Assembly: GCF_900109225.1 (NCBI RefSeq)
Contig: NZ_FNZK01000015.1
Coordinates: forward strand, 1 to 64,000
Direction of reading: 5' to 3'
From: Propionispira arboris
GTDB taxonomy: Bacteria; Bacillota; Negativicutes; Selenomonadales; Selenomonadaceae
Length of the DNA: 64,000 nt
Each line of letters opens with the position of its first letter. Position 1 is the first letter of the stretch. Positions 45,839-55,958 of the stretch are shown here, one piece after another. The position numbers were made by a program, and so were the translations under genes. A model generated the notes under the pieces. The model ran no database searches, had not been told where the DNA came from, and saw only the letters and a program-made list of their open reading frames with translations.

Positions 45839-47303
45839 ACATGCTTTCAATTCGTTGAATCAACTCTTTGATAATATTATTGAGTTTTATATCTTCGTTT
45901 CGTTCTCTGCATATTTTATCGTGAGCATGAATTACGGTCGTATGATCTCGTCCACCAAACATCTCACCGATGCGTGGCAGTGAACTATCCGTCAATTCGC
46001 GGCATAGATACATGGCTATTTGCCGCGGAAAAGCAAGATTTCTGGTTCTTTTTTTTACGAGTAGTTCATCTACTTTTATTTTAAAATAAGAGGCAACGAT
46101 CTCCTGAATAAGTTCGAGTGTAATTTGTTTTGTTTTGTCAGTAGGATAGACATCTTTTAAAGCCTCAGCAGCCAGTTCATTTGTCACAAGCTGATTATTC
46201 AAAGAAGCATAAGCAACTACGCGCGTTAAGGCTCCTTCGAGCTCACGAATATTATTGTCGATTCGGCTGGCAATGTATACCATTACGTCATTTGGAACAT
46301 TTAAACTTTCAATTAATGCTTTTTTTCGTAAAATTGCTATCCGTGTTTCAAGATCAGGGGCCTGAATATCAGTAATAAGCCCCCATTCAAATCTTGAACG
46401 CAAGCGATCTTCTAGTGTTTGAATTTCACGAGGATGGCGGTCGCTCGATATAATAATTTGTTTATTTGCATCATGCAAAGTATTAAAAGTATGAAAAAAT
46501 TCTTCCTGAGTATGTTCTTTTTTTGATAAAAATTGAATATCGTCCACGAGCAATACATCAATATTTCTATATTTCTGGCGAAAAGCTTCTGGTTTACCAT
46601 CACGGATAGAGTTTATAAGCTCATTAGTGAATTTTTCACTTGAAATGTATAAAACACGCATTTCAGGGTGATTTTGAATTATTTTGTGACCGATGGCGTG
46701 CATTAAATGGGTTTTTCCAAGACCTACACCGCCGTACATAAAAAATGGATTATAAACTTTCGCAGGGGATTCGGCTACAGCAAGTGCGGCTGCATGGGCG
46801 AATCGATTGGAATTACCCGTTACAAAAGTTTCGAAAACATATTTTGGATTGAGGGAAAATGAATCACCAGGAGCAATGGGGGAAGGAATTTCTGGCTGGA
46901 GGATTGGCTGGTTTTGATCATCCAGCATCGTAGTCTGAAAGGGAACCTGATAAGATATATTTGCCGTATCTTTTTGTTCTTGCAGGGAAGCCGCCGGTCT
47001 TGATAATGTCTGGGGAAGTGGAATTTCTGACTGATTATTATTTAGTTCTGTATTTAGACTGGTAATATCAATTGCCAGTCGTGCTTTGGTAACCTCATAA
47101 CTAGCATCAACGATAAATGGAATATAATGTTTTTCAATCCATTCTTTTGAAAAACCAGTCGGTGTACCAAGTTCGAGTGTTGTTGTCGTCAAAGAAAGTG
47201 GAATAAGTGGTTTTAACCAAGTTTCACAAACGATTTGGGAAAGGGAGTCTTCTAATTTTGTTAAAATTTGTTCCCAGTTGGCATTTAATTGAGTTTGATC
47301 CAT
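45837..47303 (-). CDS. dnaA: Chromosomal replication initiator DnaA
   Basis: This 488-residue initiator has domain I (about 1-90), a variable linker (about 90-150), the AAA+ ATPase with Walker [10 protein letters not shown] and Walker [11 protein letters not shown], and the C-terminal box-binding domain with [16 protein letters not shown]. It binds the boxes on both sides of the gene and opens the origin. The long intergenic region before it is oriC. Confidence 0.98.
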   Translation of the reverse strand: MDQTQLNANWEQILTKLEDSLSQIVCETWLKPLIPLSLTTTTLELGTPTGFSKEWIEKHYIPFIVDASYEVTKARLAIDITSLNTELNNNQSEIPLPQTLSRPAASLQEQKDTANISYQVPFQTTMLDDQNQPILQPEIPSPIAPGDSFSLNPKYVFETFVTGNSNRFAHAAALAVAESPAKVYNPFFMYGGVGLGKTHLMHAIGHKIIQNHPEMRVLYISSEKFTNELINSIRDGKPEAFRQKYRNIDVLLVDDIQFLSKKEHTQEEFFHTFNTLHDANKQIIISSDRHPREIQTLEDRLRSRFEWGLITDIQAPDLETRIAILRKKALIESLNVPNDVMVYIASRIDNNIRELEGALTRVVAYASLNNQLVTNELAAEALKDVYPTDKTKQITLELIQEIVASYFKIKVDELLVKKRTRNLAFPRQIAMYLCRELTDSSLPRIGEMFGGRDHTTVIHAHDKICRERNEDIKLNNIIKELIQRIESM

Positions 47304-47700
47304 AGAGAAAATCCTTTCTAAAACGAGATATAAACAATATTTATTAACATCTTAATAAGATATCCACAATTTTATACACAGGTGTGGATATCTTATTAAA
47401 GAAAAACGGAAAAAAGGCGAAAAAAAATACAAAATCGGAAAAAAATATTTTCACGAAGCTTTGTATTCGCTAGGATTGGCAATTGTTTTTGCAGCTGTGG
47501 ATAAAATTGTGGATAAGTGTTAAATTTTGTTAATAAATCAAAGCTTTTCGGTATAAAATGGTAACAGTTGTAGAAAATGTGGACAACTAGCTAAAGATAT
47601 ATTACCAAAATAGAGCGAAGTTATCAACAGGTATTTAAAGAAAATAAAGAAAAGATCGAGAAATATCCACAGTTTTATGTTTATATGCACCTTAATTTTC
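47304..47700. other. oriC: oriC, dnaA-rpmH side: DnaA-box array
   Basis: The 515-base gap between dnaA and rpmH holds at least seven DnaA-box-like 9-mers: 47360-47368, 47383-47391, 47496-47504, 47508-47516, 47578-47586, 47621-47629 and 47663-47671. The pair at 47496 and 47508 is two exact TGTGGATAA on the same strand, 12 bases apart. The very AT-rich stretches around 47400-47460 and 47640 could serve as unwinding element. Strand-of-gene switch here supports the origin. Confidence 0.85.
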
Positions 47701-47729
47701 TTGACACTAGCGGCTATGTAGTCTATAAT
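47701..47729 (+). promoter_or_regulatory. Promoter of rpmH
   Basis: TTGACA (47701-47706), 17-base spacer, TATAAT (47724-47729): a full consensus promoter, 90 bases before rpmH. Confidence 0.9.
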
Positions 47730-47818
47730 TTTTATAGTTAAAATTTGTGATAAATAGGCATAGTGATTTTAACTTTATTCGATTGTTTTTTGTATTGTGG
47801 CAAGGAGGTGCTTGAGAT

Positions 47819-47953
47819 ATGAAACGTACTTATCAACCAAATACGCTCTGGAGAAAAAGAACGCATGGTTTTCGTGAACGCATGAAGACCCAAGGTGGTC
47901 GTCTCGTTTTAAAAAGAAGACGTGTTAGAGGCAGAAAAAAATTATCTGCATAA
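47819..47953 (+). CDS. rpmH: 50S ribosomal protein L34
   Basis: This is a 44-residue basic ribosomal protein, [18 protein letters not shown] to KKLSA, full length for L34. AAGGAGGTG precedes the ATG. It stands first in the conserved rpmH-rnpA-yidD-yidC-jag order. Confidence 0.97.
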   Translation: MKRTYQPNTLWRKRTHGFRERMKTQGGRLVLKRRRVRGRKKLSA

Positions 47954-47956
47954 TAT

Positions 47957-47982
47957 TAGGTCACTCCGGTGACCTATTTTTT
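47957..47982 (+). terminator. Hairpin after rpmH
   Basis: TAGGTCAC pairs with GTGACCTA around TCCG and is followed by six T. It probably attenuates read-through from rpmH into rnpA. Confidence 0.7.
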
Positions 47983-48007
47983 CCATTTGGCGGAATGAGG
48001 ATCCATT

Positions 48008-48352
48008 ATGTATAAATTATCCAAGCAGAAAATTCTGCGGAAAAACAGAGAATTTCAAAGTGTTTATCGATATGGAAAATCATATGCAAACAGGTATATG
48101 GTTTTGTATGTCTTATCTGTAAAAGAACCGCAGAGCAAAGTTGGTTTTGCAGCCGGTAAGCGACTTGGCAATGCCGTTACACGAAACCGTTTAAAGCGTC
48201 TGCTTAGAGAAACGTACAGATTGAATCAAAATCAATTAAAAATGAAACATAATTTATTGTTAGTTGGCAGAAAAGCTGCTACGACTGTTAAATGTGCAGT
48301 CGTTGAACGAGCTTTTAAAGATTTATGTAAAAAAGCTCGTATTTTGGAATAA
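48008..48352 (+). CDS. rnpA: Ribonuclease P protein component
   Basis: This 114-residue basic protein cofactor of RNase P helps to mature tRNA 5' ends. The RNR-type motif [20 protein letters not shown] is present. GAGG lies upstream of the ATG. It is 13 bases from yidD. Confidence 0.95.
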   Translation: MYKLSKQKILRKNREFQSVYRYGKSYANRYMVLYVLSVKEPQSKVGFAAGKRLGNAVTRNRLKRLLRETYRLNQNQLKMKHNLLLVGRKAATTVKCAVVERAFKDLCKKARILE

Positions 48353-48365
48353 GAGGCGGATTAAA

Positions 48366-48575
48366 ATGAAACGGATATTTATTTTTTTGGTAACATTTTA
48401 TCGGATTGGTATTTCTCCGCTAAAACCGCCGTCTTGTCGTTTTATCCCGACTTGTTCGGAGTATGCGTTAATTGCAATTGAAAAATACGGGGCACGGCGT
48501 GGTGGCTGGATGGCCGTAAAACGAATTTTACGATGTCATCCTTTTCATGCAGGCGGTTATGACCCTGTGAAGTAA
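48366..48575 (+). CDS. yidD: Membrane protein insertion efficiency factor YidD
   Basis: This 69-residue protein has the hallmark [19 protein letters not shown] and [12 protein letters not shown] motifs. The start at 48366 follows AGAGGCGG; a longer frame lies within rnpA. It assists YidC-dependent insertion and sits in the usual place between rnpA and yidC. Confidence 0.95.
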   Translation: MKRIFIFLVTFYRIGISPLKPPSCRFIPTCSEYALIAIEKYGARRGGWMAVKRILRCHPFHAGGYDPVK

Positions 48576-48604
48576 TAGAGATAACAAGTTGAGGATGTGA
48601 GATT

Positions 48605-49258
48605 TTGTTTATATTCGATATGCTGATAGGTTTTCTGCAAAGCATTTTAGAATTTTTCTATCATATCAGTGGAACCATTGGTTTAGAAAATTATGGATTG
48701 GCAATTATTTTAATGACTATTGTCATTAAATTATTACTTTATCCATTAACGGTAAAACAAGTGAAATCAATGAAGGCAATGCAGGATATGCAGCCGGAAA
48801 TGAAAAAGCTGCAAGAAAAGCATAAAAAAAATCCGGACGTACTACAAAAAGAAATGGCAAAACTATATAAAGAATCCGGTGTAAATCCATTGGCTGGTTG
48901 TTTGCCGCTTATTGCTCAGATGCCGATTTTGATGGGAATGTTTTATGCGCTTCGAGACTTTAATTATGTCGGTGATCCGCAATTTTTGTGGATGTCTAGT
49001 TTATCGGATGCAGACCCATTTTACATCTTACCTGTTTTGTCTGCCCTGACCACGTTTGTTCAACAAAAACAAACGTCGGCAGAAATGAATCAACAGACAA
49101 AAATGATGATGATCTTTATGCCTTTATTTATTGGCTGGATTAGCTGTACCTTTCCTTCTGGACTTGTTATTTACTGGGTTATCAGTAATCTTATGCAGAT
49201 TTTACAGCAATGGTGGATGTATCGTGGTGAAAACACTATAAAAAGGGAGGCTGCTTAA
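48605..49258 (+). CDS. yidC: Membrane protein insertase YidC/OxaA
   Basis: This 217-residue short YidC has five membrane segments, with YGLAIILMTIVIKLLLYPLTVKQ and SGVNPLAGCLPLIAQMPILMGMF; the conserved arginine-type groove position lies before the first of these. No lipoprotein signal is visible. The start is a TTG at 48605 behind GAGG; an ATG at 48620 is the alternative. Confidence 0.94.
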   Translation: MFIFDMLIGFLQSILEFFYHISGTIGLENYGLAIILMTIVIKLLLYPLTVKQVKSMKAMQDMQPEMKKLQEKHKKNPDVLQKEMAKLYKESGVNPLAGCLPLIAQMPILMGMFYALRDFNYVGDPQFLWMSSLSDADPFYILPVLSALTTFVQQKQTSAEMNQQTKMMMIFMPLFIGWISCTFPSGLVIYWVISNLMQILQQWWMYRGENTIKREAA

Positions 49259-49260
49259 CA

Positions 49261-49893
49261 ATGGCTGCTGCAGTTGAAAAAACCGGTAAGACTATTGAAG
49301 AAGCGCTGAATTCGGCACTGGCGGAACTTAATTTAACCAAAGACCGTGTTGATTATGAAGTTATGGTAGAACCAACCAACGGTTTTTTTGGTCTCATTGG
49401 TGCTAAACTTGCAAAGGTAAAGGTAACTGTAAAAAAATTGACTCCGGTTGAGGTTGCACTTGATTTTTTGCATAAGATTTTTTCATCGATGAAACTTGCT
49501 GTTGAAATTCAACAAGCCGCAAAAGAAGAGCATTATATTTTTAATCTCAAAGGAAATGATTTGGGTATTTTAATCGGTAAACATGGTCAAACATTGGATG
49601 CATTACAGTATCTAACAAATTTAGCAGCAAATCGTGATTTGAGCGAAGAAAAAATTAGAATAATTATTGATGTAGAAGATTATCGGAAACGTCGAGAGGA
49701 AACTCTATGTCGTTTAGCGATGCGTCTGGCTGATAAGGTACGGCGTTCTGGAGAAAAAATTGTTCTTGAGCCGATGAATCGTCATGAACGTAAGATTATA
49801 CACACTGCATTACAGGATAATAATCGGATTATGACTTATAGTGACGGTGAAGAGCCTTATCGAAAAGTTGTAATTGCTGTGAGGAATAATTGA
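49261..49893 (+). CDS. jag: RNA-binding protein Jag/KhpB
   Basis: This 210-residue protein has an N-terminal Jag_N domain (about 1-55: KTGKTIEEALNSALAELNL), a KH domain (about 80-145 with LIGKHGQTLDALQYL) and an R3H domain at the end (RHERKIIHTALQDN). It binds RNA and affects cell elongation and division in related bacteria. GGGAGG precedes it, with only two bases after yidC. Confidence 0.93.
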   Translation: MAAAVEKTGKTIEEALNSALAELNLTKDRVDYEVMVEPTNGFFGLIGAKLAKVKVTVKKLTPVEVALDFLHKIFSSMKLAVEIQQAAKEEHYIFNLKGNDLGILIGKHGQTLDALQYLTNLAANRDLSEEKIRIIIDVEDYRKRREETLCRLAMRLADKVRRSGEKIVLEPMNRHERKIIHTALQDNNRIMTYSDGEEPYRKVVIAVRNN

Positions 49894-50189
49894 AATAAAA
49901 AGGCGGCTTACGGCGTGCTTTTTTATTGATTATAGTATTTTTGCAGGGCTGCTTGATTTTTGTGTATCCATACTGTAACATGTGATATATTGGACTACGA
50001 GAGAACTGTGAAAGGGCTGTCTCAAATTTTATTTGGGAGGGCTCTATTTTTTTGTTGAATTTTATCTACGGTTTCATGACTTTATTTATTCAATCTGCTA
50101 TGATATAAAATAATAGATTGAACGGATATAACTTTATTTTTAAGATCTGTTTTGAATAAGAATGAAAGGGTATTATAGGTGATAAAACA
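49894..50189. other. Intergenic region jag-mnmE
   Basis: The 296 bases contain a GC-rich stretch with a T-run just after jag (49903-49926), an imperfect terminator, and a second imperfect hairpin with a T-run at about 50011-50053 (AGGGCTGTCTCAAA against TTTGGGAGGGCT). No open frame or RNA gene is evident. Confidence 0.4.
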
Positions 50190-51572
50190 ATGCAAATTGA
50201 TACAATTAGTGCTATTGCAACTGCGGTGGGTGAAGGAGGTATTGGAATTATCCGCATTAGCGGTAAGCAGGCTGTCGACATTGCTAGTAAGATATTTCAA
50301 GCTAAAAATCATCTGCCAATGAGAGATATTATTTCACATCAAGCAACATATGGCAGTGTGATTGACCCGGTGAATTCAACCATTATAGATGAAGTTTTAT
50401 GCATTCCAATGTATGCACCGCATTCTTATACGCGCGAAGATGTTGTAGAAATTCATTGTCATGGCGGTAGCCTGCCGTTGCGAAGAATTTTAGAATTGAC
50501 TTTTAAGGCAGGAGCACGCTTAGCAGAACCTGGTGAATTTACGAAAAGGGCTTTTTTAAATGGACGACTTGATTTATCACAGGCACAGGCAGTCATGGAT
50601 ATTATTCGTTCTAAAACGGATGCCTCTTTGCGTATGGCTGTGGGGCAGTTAGAGGGATGCTTTTCTGATAAAATTCGTGAGTATCGGCATCAGATTTTGG
50701 AAATGATTGCTCACTTAGAAGCAGCCATCGATTTTCCCGAAGATGATATTGATGAAGTTGCAACAGATGAAGTAAGAGACAATATCATTATTTTGCGGGA
50801 AGAGATGGTGAAACTATTAAAAACTGGGAAAACGGGACGTATTTTACGCGAAGGTTTGGAAACAGCAATTATTGGTAAACCAAATGTTGGAAAATCTAGT
50901 CTTTTGAATTTATTATTAAATGAAAATCGAGCGATTGTAACTGATATCCCAGGTACAACGCGTGATATTATAGAAGAATATGCTAATATTGGTGGTGTTC
51001 CGCTTAAAATCATTGATACGGCGGGAATTCGTGAAACGGAAGATATCGTTGAACAACTTGGGGTGGAAAAAGCATGCAGCTATATTGAACGAGCTGATCT
51101 TGTTTTAGCTTTGTTTGATTTTTCCCGGGAAATATCGAGTGAGGATAAACAAATCTTGGCATTACTCGCAAAAAAAGAAGCCTTGATTCTTATCAATAAA
51201 AGTGATTTGGAAGCGAAATTAGATATTGCATATATTAAATCTGTTCTGCCAAATCATAAAATAATAGAAATTTCGACTATCTCGGAAGCTGGCTTACCTG
51301 AACTTGAAACAGCGATTGTGGATATGGTTTATAGTGGGCAAGTGCAAGCTGAAGAAGGTGCTTTTGTGAATAATGTTCGTCAAATCGAGGCTTTGCGCCA
51401 AACCGATGAACATCTTGAGGAAGCGTTGCAGACAATACATCGTGAAATGTCACCCGATTTTATTGTGATTGATCTGCGTTCTGCATGGGAAAAGTTGGGG
51501 GAAATTACAGGTGATACGGTCGGTGAAGATATCATTGATCAGATTTTCAGTCAATTTTGTATTGGAAAATAG
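50190..51572 (+). CDS. mnmE: tRNA modification GTPase MnmE
   Basis: This 460-residue GTPase works with MnmG in making carboxymethylaminomethyl-uridine at tRNA wobble positions. It has an N-terminal tetrahydrofolate-binding domain (about 1-118), a helical domain with inserted G domain ([28 protein letters not shown]) and the C-terminal CIGK end. A palindrome of the Noc-site type lies inside it at 51120-51133. Confidence 0.97.
   Translation: MQIDTISAIATAVGEGGIGIIRISGKQAVDIASKIFQAKNHLPMRDIISHQATYGSVIDPVNSTIIDEVLCIPMYAPHSYTREDVVEIHCHGGSLPLRRILELTFKAGARLAEPGEFTKRAFLNGRLDLSQAQAVMDIIRSKTDASLRMAVGQLEGCFSDKIREYRHQILEMIAHLEAAIDFPEDDIDEVATDEVRDNIIILREEMVKLLKTGKTGRILREGLETAIIGKPNVGKSSLLNLLLNENRAIVTDIPGTTRDIIEEYANIGGVPLKIIDTAGIRETEDIVEQLGVEKACSYIERADLVLALFDFSREISSEDKQILALLAKKEALILINKSDLEAKLDIAYIKSVLPNHKIIEISTISEAGLPELETAIVDMVYSGQVQAEEGAFVNNVRQIEALRQTDEHLEEALQTIHREMSPDFIVIDLRSAWEKLGEITGDTVGEDIIDQIFSQFCIGK
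51120..51133. promoter_or_regulatory. Noc-binding-site-like palindrome in mnmE
   Basis: TTTTCCCGGGAAAT matches 13 of 14 bases of the B. subtilis Noc site ATTTCCCGGGAAAT and contains a perfect 12-base palindrome. It lies about 3 kb from the gene for the ParB/Noc-type protein. Confidence 0.4.
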
Positions 51573-51592
51573 TTTATAAGGAGATGTATTTT

Positions 51593-53473
51593 GTGTTTGT
51601 TGCAGGGAAATATGATGTCATTGTCATCGGAGCTGGTCATGCCGGAGTGGAAGCTGCCCTGGCATCAGCTCGGATTGGTTGTAAGACATTGCTTACGACG
51701 TTAAATATGGATAATATTGCGATGATGCCATGTAACCCATCGGTTGGTGGTCCAGCGAAGGGGCATTTAGTACGTGAACTCGATGCACTGGGCGGTGAGA
51801 TGGGGCTGAATGCAGATAAAACATGTATTCAATATCGTATGCTCAATACAGGAAAAGGACCGGCTGTGCACGCACTCAGGGCACAGGCAGATAAAAAACT
51901 GTATCAATTTACGATGAAGGAAACGTGTGAGACTCAACAAAATCTTGACGTGAAACAATTATTGGTGGAAAAATTGCTAGTCGAAAATGATACGATTCAA
52001 GGTATTCAAATTGAAACTGGTGAAATTTATTATTGTCGTGCAGCAATTTTGGCATCTGGTACGTATTTACGCGGGAAAATAATTCTTGGTGAAAATAGTT
52101 ATACTGGTGGACCAAATGGGCAGAGAGCAGCTGAAAAATTATCTTCATCATTGCAAACCTTAGGTGTAGAGCTGATGCGTTTCAAGACGGGGACACCAGC
52201 ACGTGTTGATCGACGTACGTTGGATTTTTCAAAGATGATTATTCAGCCAGGAGATGAGGAGGCCCACAACTTTTCATTTATGAGTGATATTACGACGCGG
52301 GAACAAGTGCCCTGCTGGCTTACGTATACGAATGAACAGACTCATCAGGTTATTCGGGATAATTTATATCGTGCACCAATGGCCAATGGAATGATAGAAG
52401 GTATTGGTCCGCGTTATTGTCCTTCGATTGAGACAAAAATTGTTCGCTTTCCCGATAAGGAAAAGCATCAGTTATTTCTTGAACCGGAAGGCTTAAATAC
52501 AGAAGAAATGTATGTGCAAGGGATGTCCACAAGTTTACCGATTGATGTGCAAATGAAATTTTTGAAAACAATTCCTGGTCTGGAAAATGTTCAGATTATG
52601 AGACCGGGTTACGCAATCGAATATGACTGCGTAGATCCACTTCAACTTAAATTGTCGTTAGAATTTAAAAAAATCCATGGCTTTTTTTCGGCTGGACAAG
52701 CTAACGGGACATCTGGTTATGAAGAAGCTGCTGCGCAGGGGCTGATTGCTGGTATTAATGCTGCTATGTTTGTGAAAGATCAAGAACCACTTATTTTGAA
52801 ACGTTCAGATGCTTATATCGGTGTTTTAATTGATGATCTTGTAACGAAGGGGACACATGAACCGTATCGAATTATGACTTCGCGGGCTGAATATCGCTTA
52901 CTGCTGCGACAGGATAATGCGGATTTGCGCTTAACAGAAAAAGGTAGACGTGTAGGTCTTGTCTCAGATGAACGGTATGCAAGATTTAGTGAAAAAAGGC
53001 AGAGTATTGAAGAAACCTTGATTTTATTGAAAAATATAAAAATAAACCCGAATAAAGAAACGTTACTTAAACTACAGGCGATCGGATCCTCGGATATTCG
53101 TACCACAACTTCGCTATATGATTTACTGAAACGTACGGAATTATCCTATGATTTGGTGCAAAGTCAATTTGAGCTGCCCGCTGTTTCAGCGGAGGTCAAA
53201 AATCAACTGGAAATTATGGTTTGGTATGAAGGTTATATAAAAAAACAATTAGAACAAGTCGAACGGACCGAAAAATTAGAAGAAAAATTGCTTCCTGACA
53301 GTATTGACTATGCGATTGTGCCTAGTTTACGGGATGAGGCGCGTGAAAAATTGAGCTTTATTAAACCGCGGTCGATCGGACAGGCCAGTCGTATTTCAGG
53401 AGTATCTCCAGCAGATATTTCAATCCTACTGGTGTATCTTGAACAAAATCGCCGTAGTGGAGGAATAAGATGA
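51593..53473 (+). CDS. mnmG: tRNA uridine modification enzyme MnmG (GidA)
   Basis: This FAD-dependent partner of MnmE has 626 residues, normal length. The dinucleotide fold is [17 protein letters not shown], followed by [27 protein letters not shown]; the C-terminal domain ends with [18 protein letters not shown]. The start is the GTG at 51593 at good distance from AAGGAG; upstream frames overlap mnmE. Confidence 0.97.
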   Translation: MFVAGKYDVIVIGAGHAGVEAALASARIGCKTLLTTLNMDNIAMMPCNPSVGGPAKGHLVRELDALGGEMGLNADKTCIQYRMLNTGKGPAVHALRAQADKKLYQFTMKETCETQQNLDVKQLLVEKLLVENDTIQGIQIETGEIYYCRAAILASGTYLRGKIILGENSYTGGPNGQRAAEKLSSSLQTLGVELMRFKTGTPARVDRRTLDFSKMIIQPGDEEAHNFSFMSDITTREQVPCWLTYTNEQTHQVIRDNLYRAPMANGMIEGIGPRYCPSIETKIVRFPDKEKHQLFLEPEGLNTEEMYVQGMSTSLPIDVQMKFLKTIPGLENVQIMRPGYAIEYDCVDPLQLKLSLEFKKIHGFFSAGQANGTSGYEEAAAQGLIAGINAAMFVKDQEPLILKRSDAYIGVLIDDLVTKGTHEPYRIMTSRAEYRLLLRQDNADLRLTEKGRRVGLVSDERYARFSEKRQSIEETLILLKNIKINPNKETLLKLQAIGSSDIRTTTSLYDLLKRTELSYDLVQSQFELPAVSAEVKNQLEIMVWYEGYIKKQLEQVERTEKLEEKLLPDSIDYAIVPSLRDEAREKLSFIKPRSIGQASRISGVSPADISILLVYLEQNRRSGGIR

Positions 53474-54189
53474 TTTTTAGTGAAGAGTTAAGTAAAGCGG
53501 CAGCTCTCTATCAGTTATCGTTGACACAAGATCAAGCGGAGGCTTATAATAAATATTTTGACTTACTGATCAGGTGGAATCAGCAGGTTAATCTTACGGC
53601 GATTACACAACCAGATCAGGTAGCTGTTAAACATATGATTGATTCTATCAGCTGTTTTGATCAGACTGTATTTTTTGCTGGAGCACATATGATTGATGTT
53701 GGTACAGGCGCTGGTTTTCCTGGTTTGCCGCTTAAAATTTTTCAAGCTGATTTAGATTTGACTTTATTGGATTCTTTAAATAAACGAGTAAAATTTTTGC
53801 AGTGCGTAGTCGATGAACTCAAATTAGAAAACACAACCGTCATTCATGCTCGTGCGGAAGAAGGGGCCAGGCAAAAACAGTATCGGGAACAGTTTGATGT
53901 TGCTGTTTCAAGAGCCGTGGCTAGATTGACTGTTTTATGTGAATATTGTCTGCCATTTGTAAAAATTGGGGGATATTTTGTGGCACTTAAGGGTATGCAG
54001 TATGCAGATGAAGTGGATGAGGCAAACAGGGTAATTGCAATCCTTGGCGGAAAGCTTGAAAAAATTGTTCCTGTGAAATTGCCTGGACTTGATGATATTA
54101 GAGCAGTGCTTTATATAAAAAAAATCAAGAAAACGCCAACGGTTTATCCGCGTAAAGCAGGTACCCCGGAAAAAAGTCCCCTTTCTTAG
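53470..54189 (+). CDS. rsmG: 16S rRNA (guanine-N7) methyltransferase RsmG
   Basis: This 239-residue SAM-dependent methyltransferase has the SAM-binding [17 protein letters not shown] motif and [19 protein letters not shown] upstream. It modifies G527 (E. coli numbering) of 16S rRNA. Its start overlaps the mnmG stop by four bases. Confidence 0.96.
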   Translation: MIFSEELSKAAALYQLSLTQDQAEAYNKYFDLLIRWNQQVNLTAITQPDQVAVKHMIDSISCFDQTVFFAGAHMIDVGTGAGFPGLPLKIFQADLDLTLLDSLNKRVKFLQCVVDELKLENTTVIHARAEEGARQKQYREQFDVAVSRAVARLTVLCEYCLPFVKIGGYFVALKGMQYADEVDEANRVIAILGGKLEKIVPVKLPGLDDIRAVLYIKKIKKTPTVYPRKAGTPEKSPLS

Positions 54190-54274
54190 TAAGAAAAAGG
54201 GTTTTCTTGAGTAGAAAACGAACTAACTAAATGAATCAATTTTTAAATCATGTTATAGATATAGGGGTGGGTGA

Positions 54275-55231
54275 ATGAAAGGTTTAGCCAGATTGTTTGG
54301 AATAGGTTCTGATACATCCAAAACTCAGGCTGAAAATACTGTGACACAAGCTGATGTTGCGGTAATTGAAAAAGCTTTGCCGCTAACTGTTGCCGCTGTT
54401 GATACTTCAGCCGAATTGCAGCAGGAAAGCGACACTAGGAACAATGTACGATTTTTAGATATTACACAAATTATTCCTAATCCATTTCAACCACGTAAGA
54501 CGTTTCAGCTTGAGGCGTTACAAGACTTAGCGGCATCAATTCAATCGTTTGGTGTCATCCAACCGCTTTTAGTGAGGAAAAAGGGTTTAGGGTATGAGCT
54601 TGTAGCTGGTGAACGCAGGCTACGTGCTTCTAAAATGGCAAAACTTACAGAAGTTCCGGTTATTGTAAAAACATTAAATGATACTGAAATGGCTGAAATT
54701 GCTATGATTGAAAATTTGCAGAGAGAAGATTTGCATTTTCTTGAAGAGGCAGAAGGTTTTTCTCAACTTTTACATAAATTTGGGTTTACACAAGAAGAGC
54801 TTGCTAAACGTATGGGAAAAAGTCAGTCAACGATTGCTAATAAATTACGTCTATTGAAATTAAGTATACAAATTCGGACTGAGTTATGTGATGCAAAACT
54901 TACGGAACGTCATGCGAGGGCTCTTTTAAAATTACCAGATGAAGCGAAACAGCAGGAAGCTTTGCTGGTGATTATTGAAAAATCACTAAATGTACGCGAT
55001 ACAGAACTTTTGATTCAAGAAATGTTAGAGGAAATTTCCCAGGAAATAACGCCGAAAGTTTCTCGTAAAAATGTTGTAAGAATTGTGCGCGATGTGAGGA
55101 TTTTCCTTAATACAATAAACCAAGTTGTTGATCAGATGAAGCAGTCTGGTTTGAAAGTGAAGGTTCAGCAAGAACAGTCAGAAGAGTATATTACGGTGAA
55201 GATGATCATTCCAAAACACAAGAAAAAATAG
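54275..55231 (+). CDS. ParB/Noc-type chromosome-binding protein
   Basis: This is a 318-residue ParB-family protein with a variable N-terminus (about 1-65), the CTP-binding ParB N domain (about 70-160 with IIPNPFQPRKTF and ELVAGERRLRASKMA), a helix-turn-helix (TQEELAKRMGKSQSTIANKLRLL) and a C-terminal dimer domain. Its place after rsmG is that of noc; a parA partner gene does not follow. parS-like sites lie 8-9 kb downstream and a Noc-like site in mnmE, so sequence alone does not decide between ParB and Noc. AGGGGTGGGTG precedes the ATG. Confidence 0.88.
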   Translation: MKGLARLFGIGSDTSKTQAENTVTQADVAVIEKALPLTVAAVDTSAELQQESDTRNNVRFLDITQIIPNPFQPRKTFQLEALQDLAASIQSFGVIQPLLVRKKGLGYELVAGERRLRASKMAKLTEVPVIVKTLNDTEMAEIAMIENLQREDLHFLEEAEGFSQLLHKFGFTQEELAKRMGKSQSTIANKLRLLKLSIQIRTELCDAKLTERHARALLKLPDEAKQQEALLVIIEKSLNVRDTELLIQEMLEEISQEITPKVSRKNVVRIVRDVRIFLNTINQVVDQMKQSGLKVKVQQEQSEEYITVKMIIPKHKKK

Positions 55232-55265
55232 TCTTTGTATTTGTTTAAATGTGGAGGGAATTTTT

Positions 55266-55853
55266 ATGTTAAAACGTTATTTCTTATTTTTTGCCATATG
55301 GTTGTCTTTTGCAGCTGTTTGTCAAGCGGCACAACCACCGTTACCGGCTTCAAAGCCAGTTGATGCTTCCAGTAGTGGTTTGTCGGCTGAAAAAGCGAGC
55401 TCGGATAAAAAAGATACGGTGGTGACAGATCGTTTTGTCCAGATTTTTGCGGATGAGACCTATACGTATTATTTAGATGTGAAGACGGCACAGCGAATTG
55501 CCTGTCCCTATCGTGATGATGAACAGCTAATTGATGTTTGGGTTAAGCTCGTTGAACCACAAGATACAGCTTATCATTATCCGCAAACTTATATTTTAGA
55601 ACATTATTATCTTCGTCCAGCAAAAAAACAGATTCAGTTATTATGCGAAGCCGAAATTGCTGGGCGTCCCACAAACGATCTCGTCCAAAAACCATATCTT
55701 GATGCAAATTGGGAAAATATTGTACCTGGAAGTGTAGAAGATTCCTTGTATCAAGTTGTGATTGAAAAAATGAAAGTTTTATCTCCAGAGAAAAAAATCA
55801 AGAAGTCTGGTGGCAGTAATTTTTTTGATAACGTACTGCGAATTGCCATGTAA
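55266..55853 (+). CDS. Secreted protein of unknown function
   Basis: This 195-residue protein starts at 55266 behind GGAGGG and has a signal peptide of about 21 residues ending FAAVCQA-AQ. A short Pro/Ser linker and a globular part follow, which includes FADETYTYYLDVKTAQRI and VWVKLVEPQDTAYHYPQTYILEHYYLRPAKKQIQLL. This pattern recalls small secreted proteins that describe cell-surface use of colour-type stress domains, but I do not recognise a family. It follows the parB/noc gene by 34 bases and may be co-transcribed. Confidence 0.65.
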   Translation: MLKRYFLFFAIWLSFAAVCQAAQPPLPASKPVDASSSGLSAEKASSDKKDTVVTDRFVQIFADETYTYYLDVKTAQRIACPYRDDEQLIDVWVKLVEPQDTAYHYPQTYILEHYYLRPAKKQIQLLCEAEIAGRPTNDLVQKPYLDANWENIVPGSVEDSLYQVVIEKMKVLSPEKKIKKSGGSNFFDNVLRIAM

Positions 55854-55888
55854 TACTGTAGTGTGAATTTTAACGGTTTTTTAGACGT

Positions 55889-55940
55889 AAAAGAGGCACA
55901 AATTGATGAAGTTCAACTTCACCAATTTGTGCCTCTTTTT
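55889..55940. terminator. Bidirectional terminator
   Basis: AAAAGAGGCACAAATTGATGAA pairs with TTCACCAATTTGTGCCTCTTTT around a short loop. It serves the secreted-protein gene and the convergent formyltransferase gene. Confidence 0.88.
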
Positions 55941-55958
55941 GTAATTCTCTAATTTTCA

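Noticed and set aside
50007-50053. Insertion-sequence end or terminator (GGGCTGTCTCAAA...)
   Set aside because: The sequence resembles some IS ends, but pairing is imperfect, no transposase remnant is adjacent and no matching end was found.
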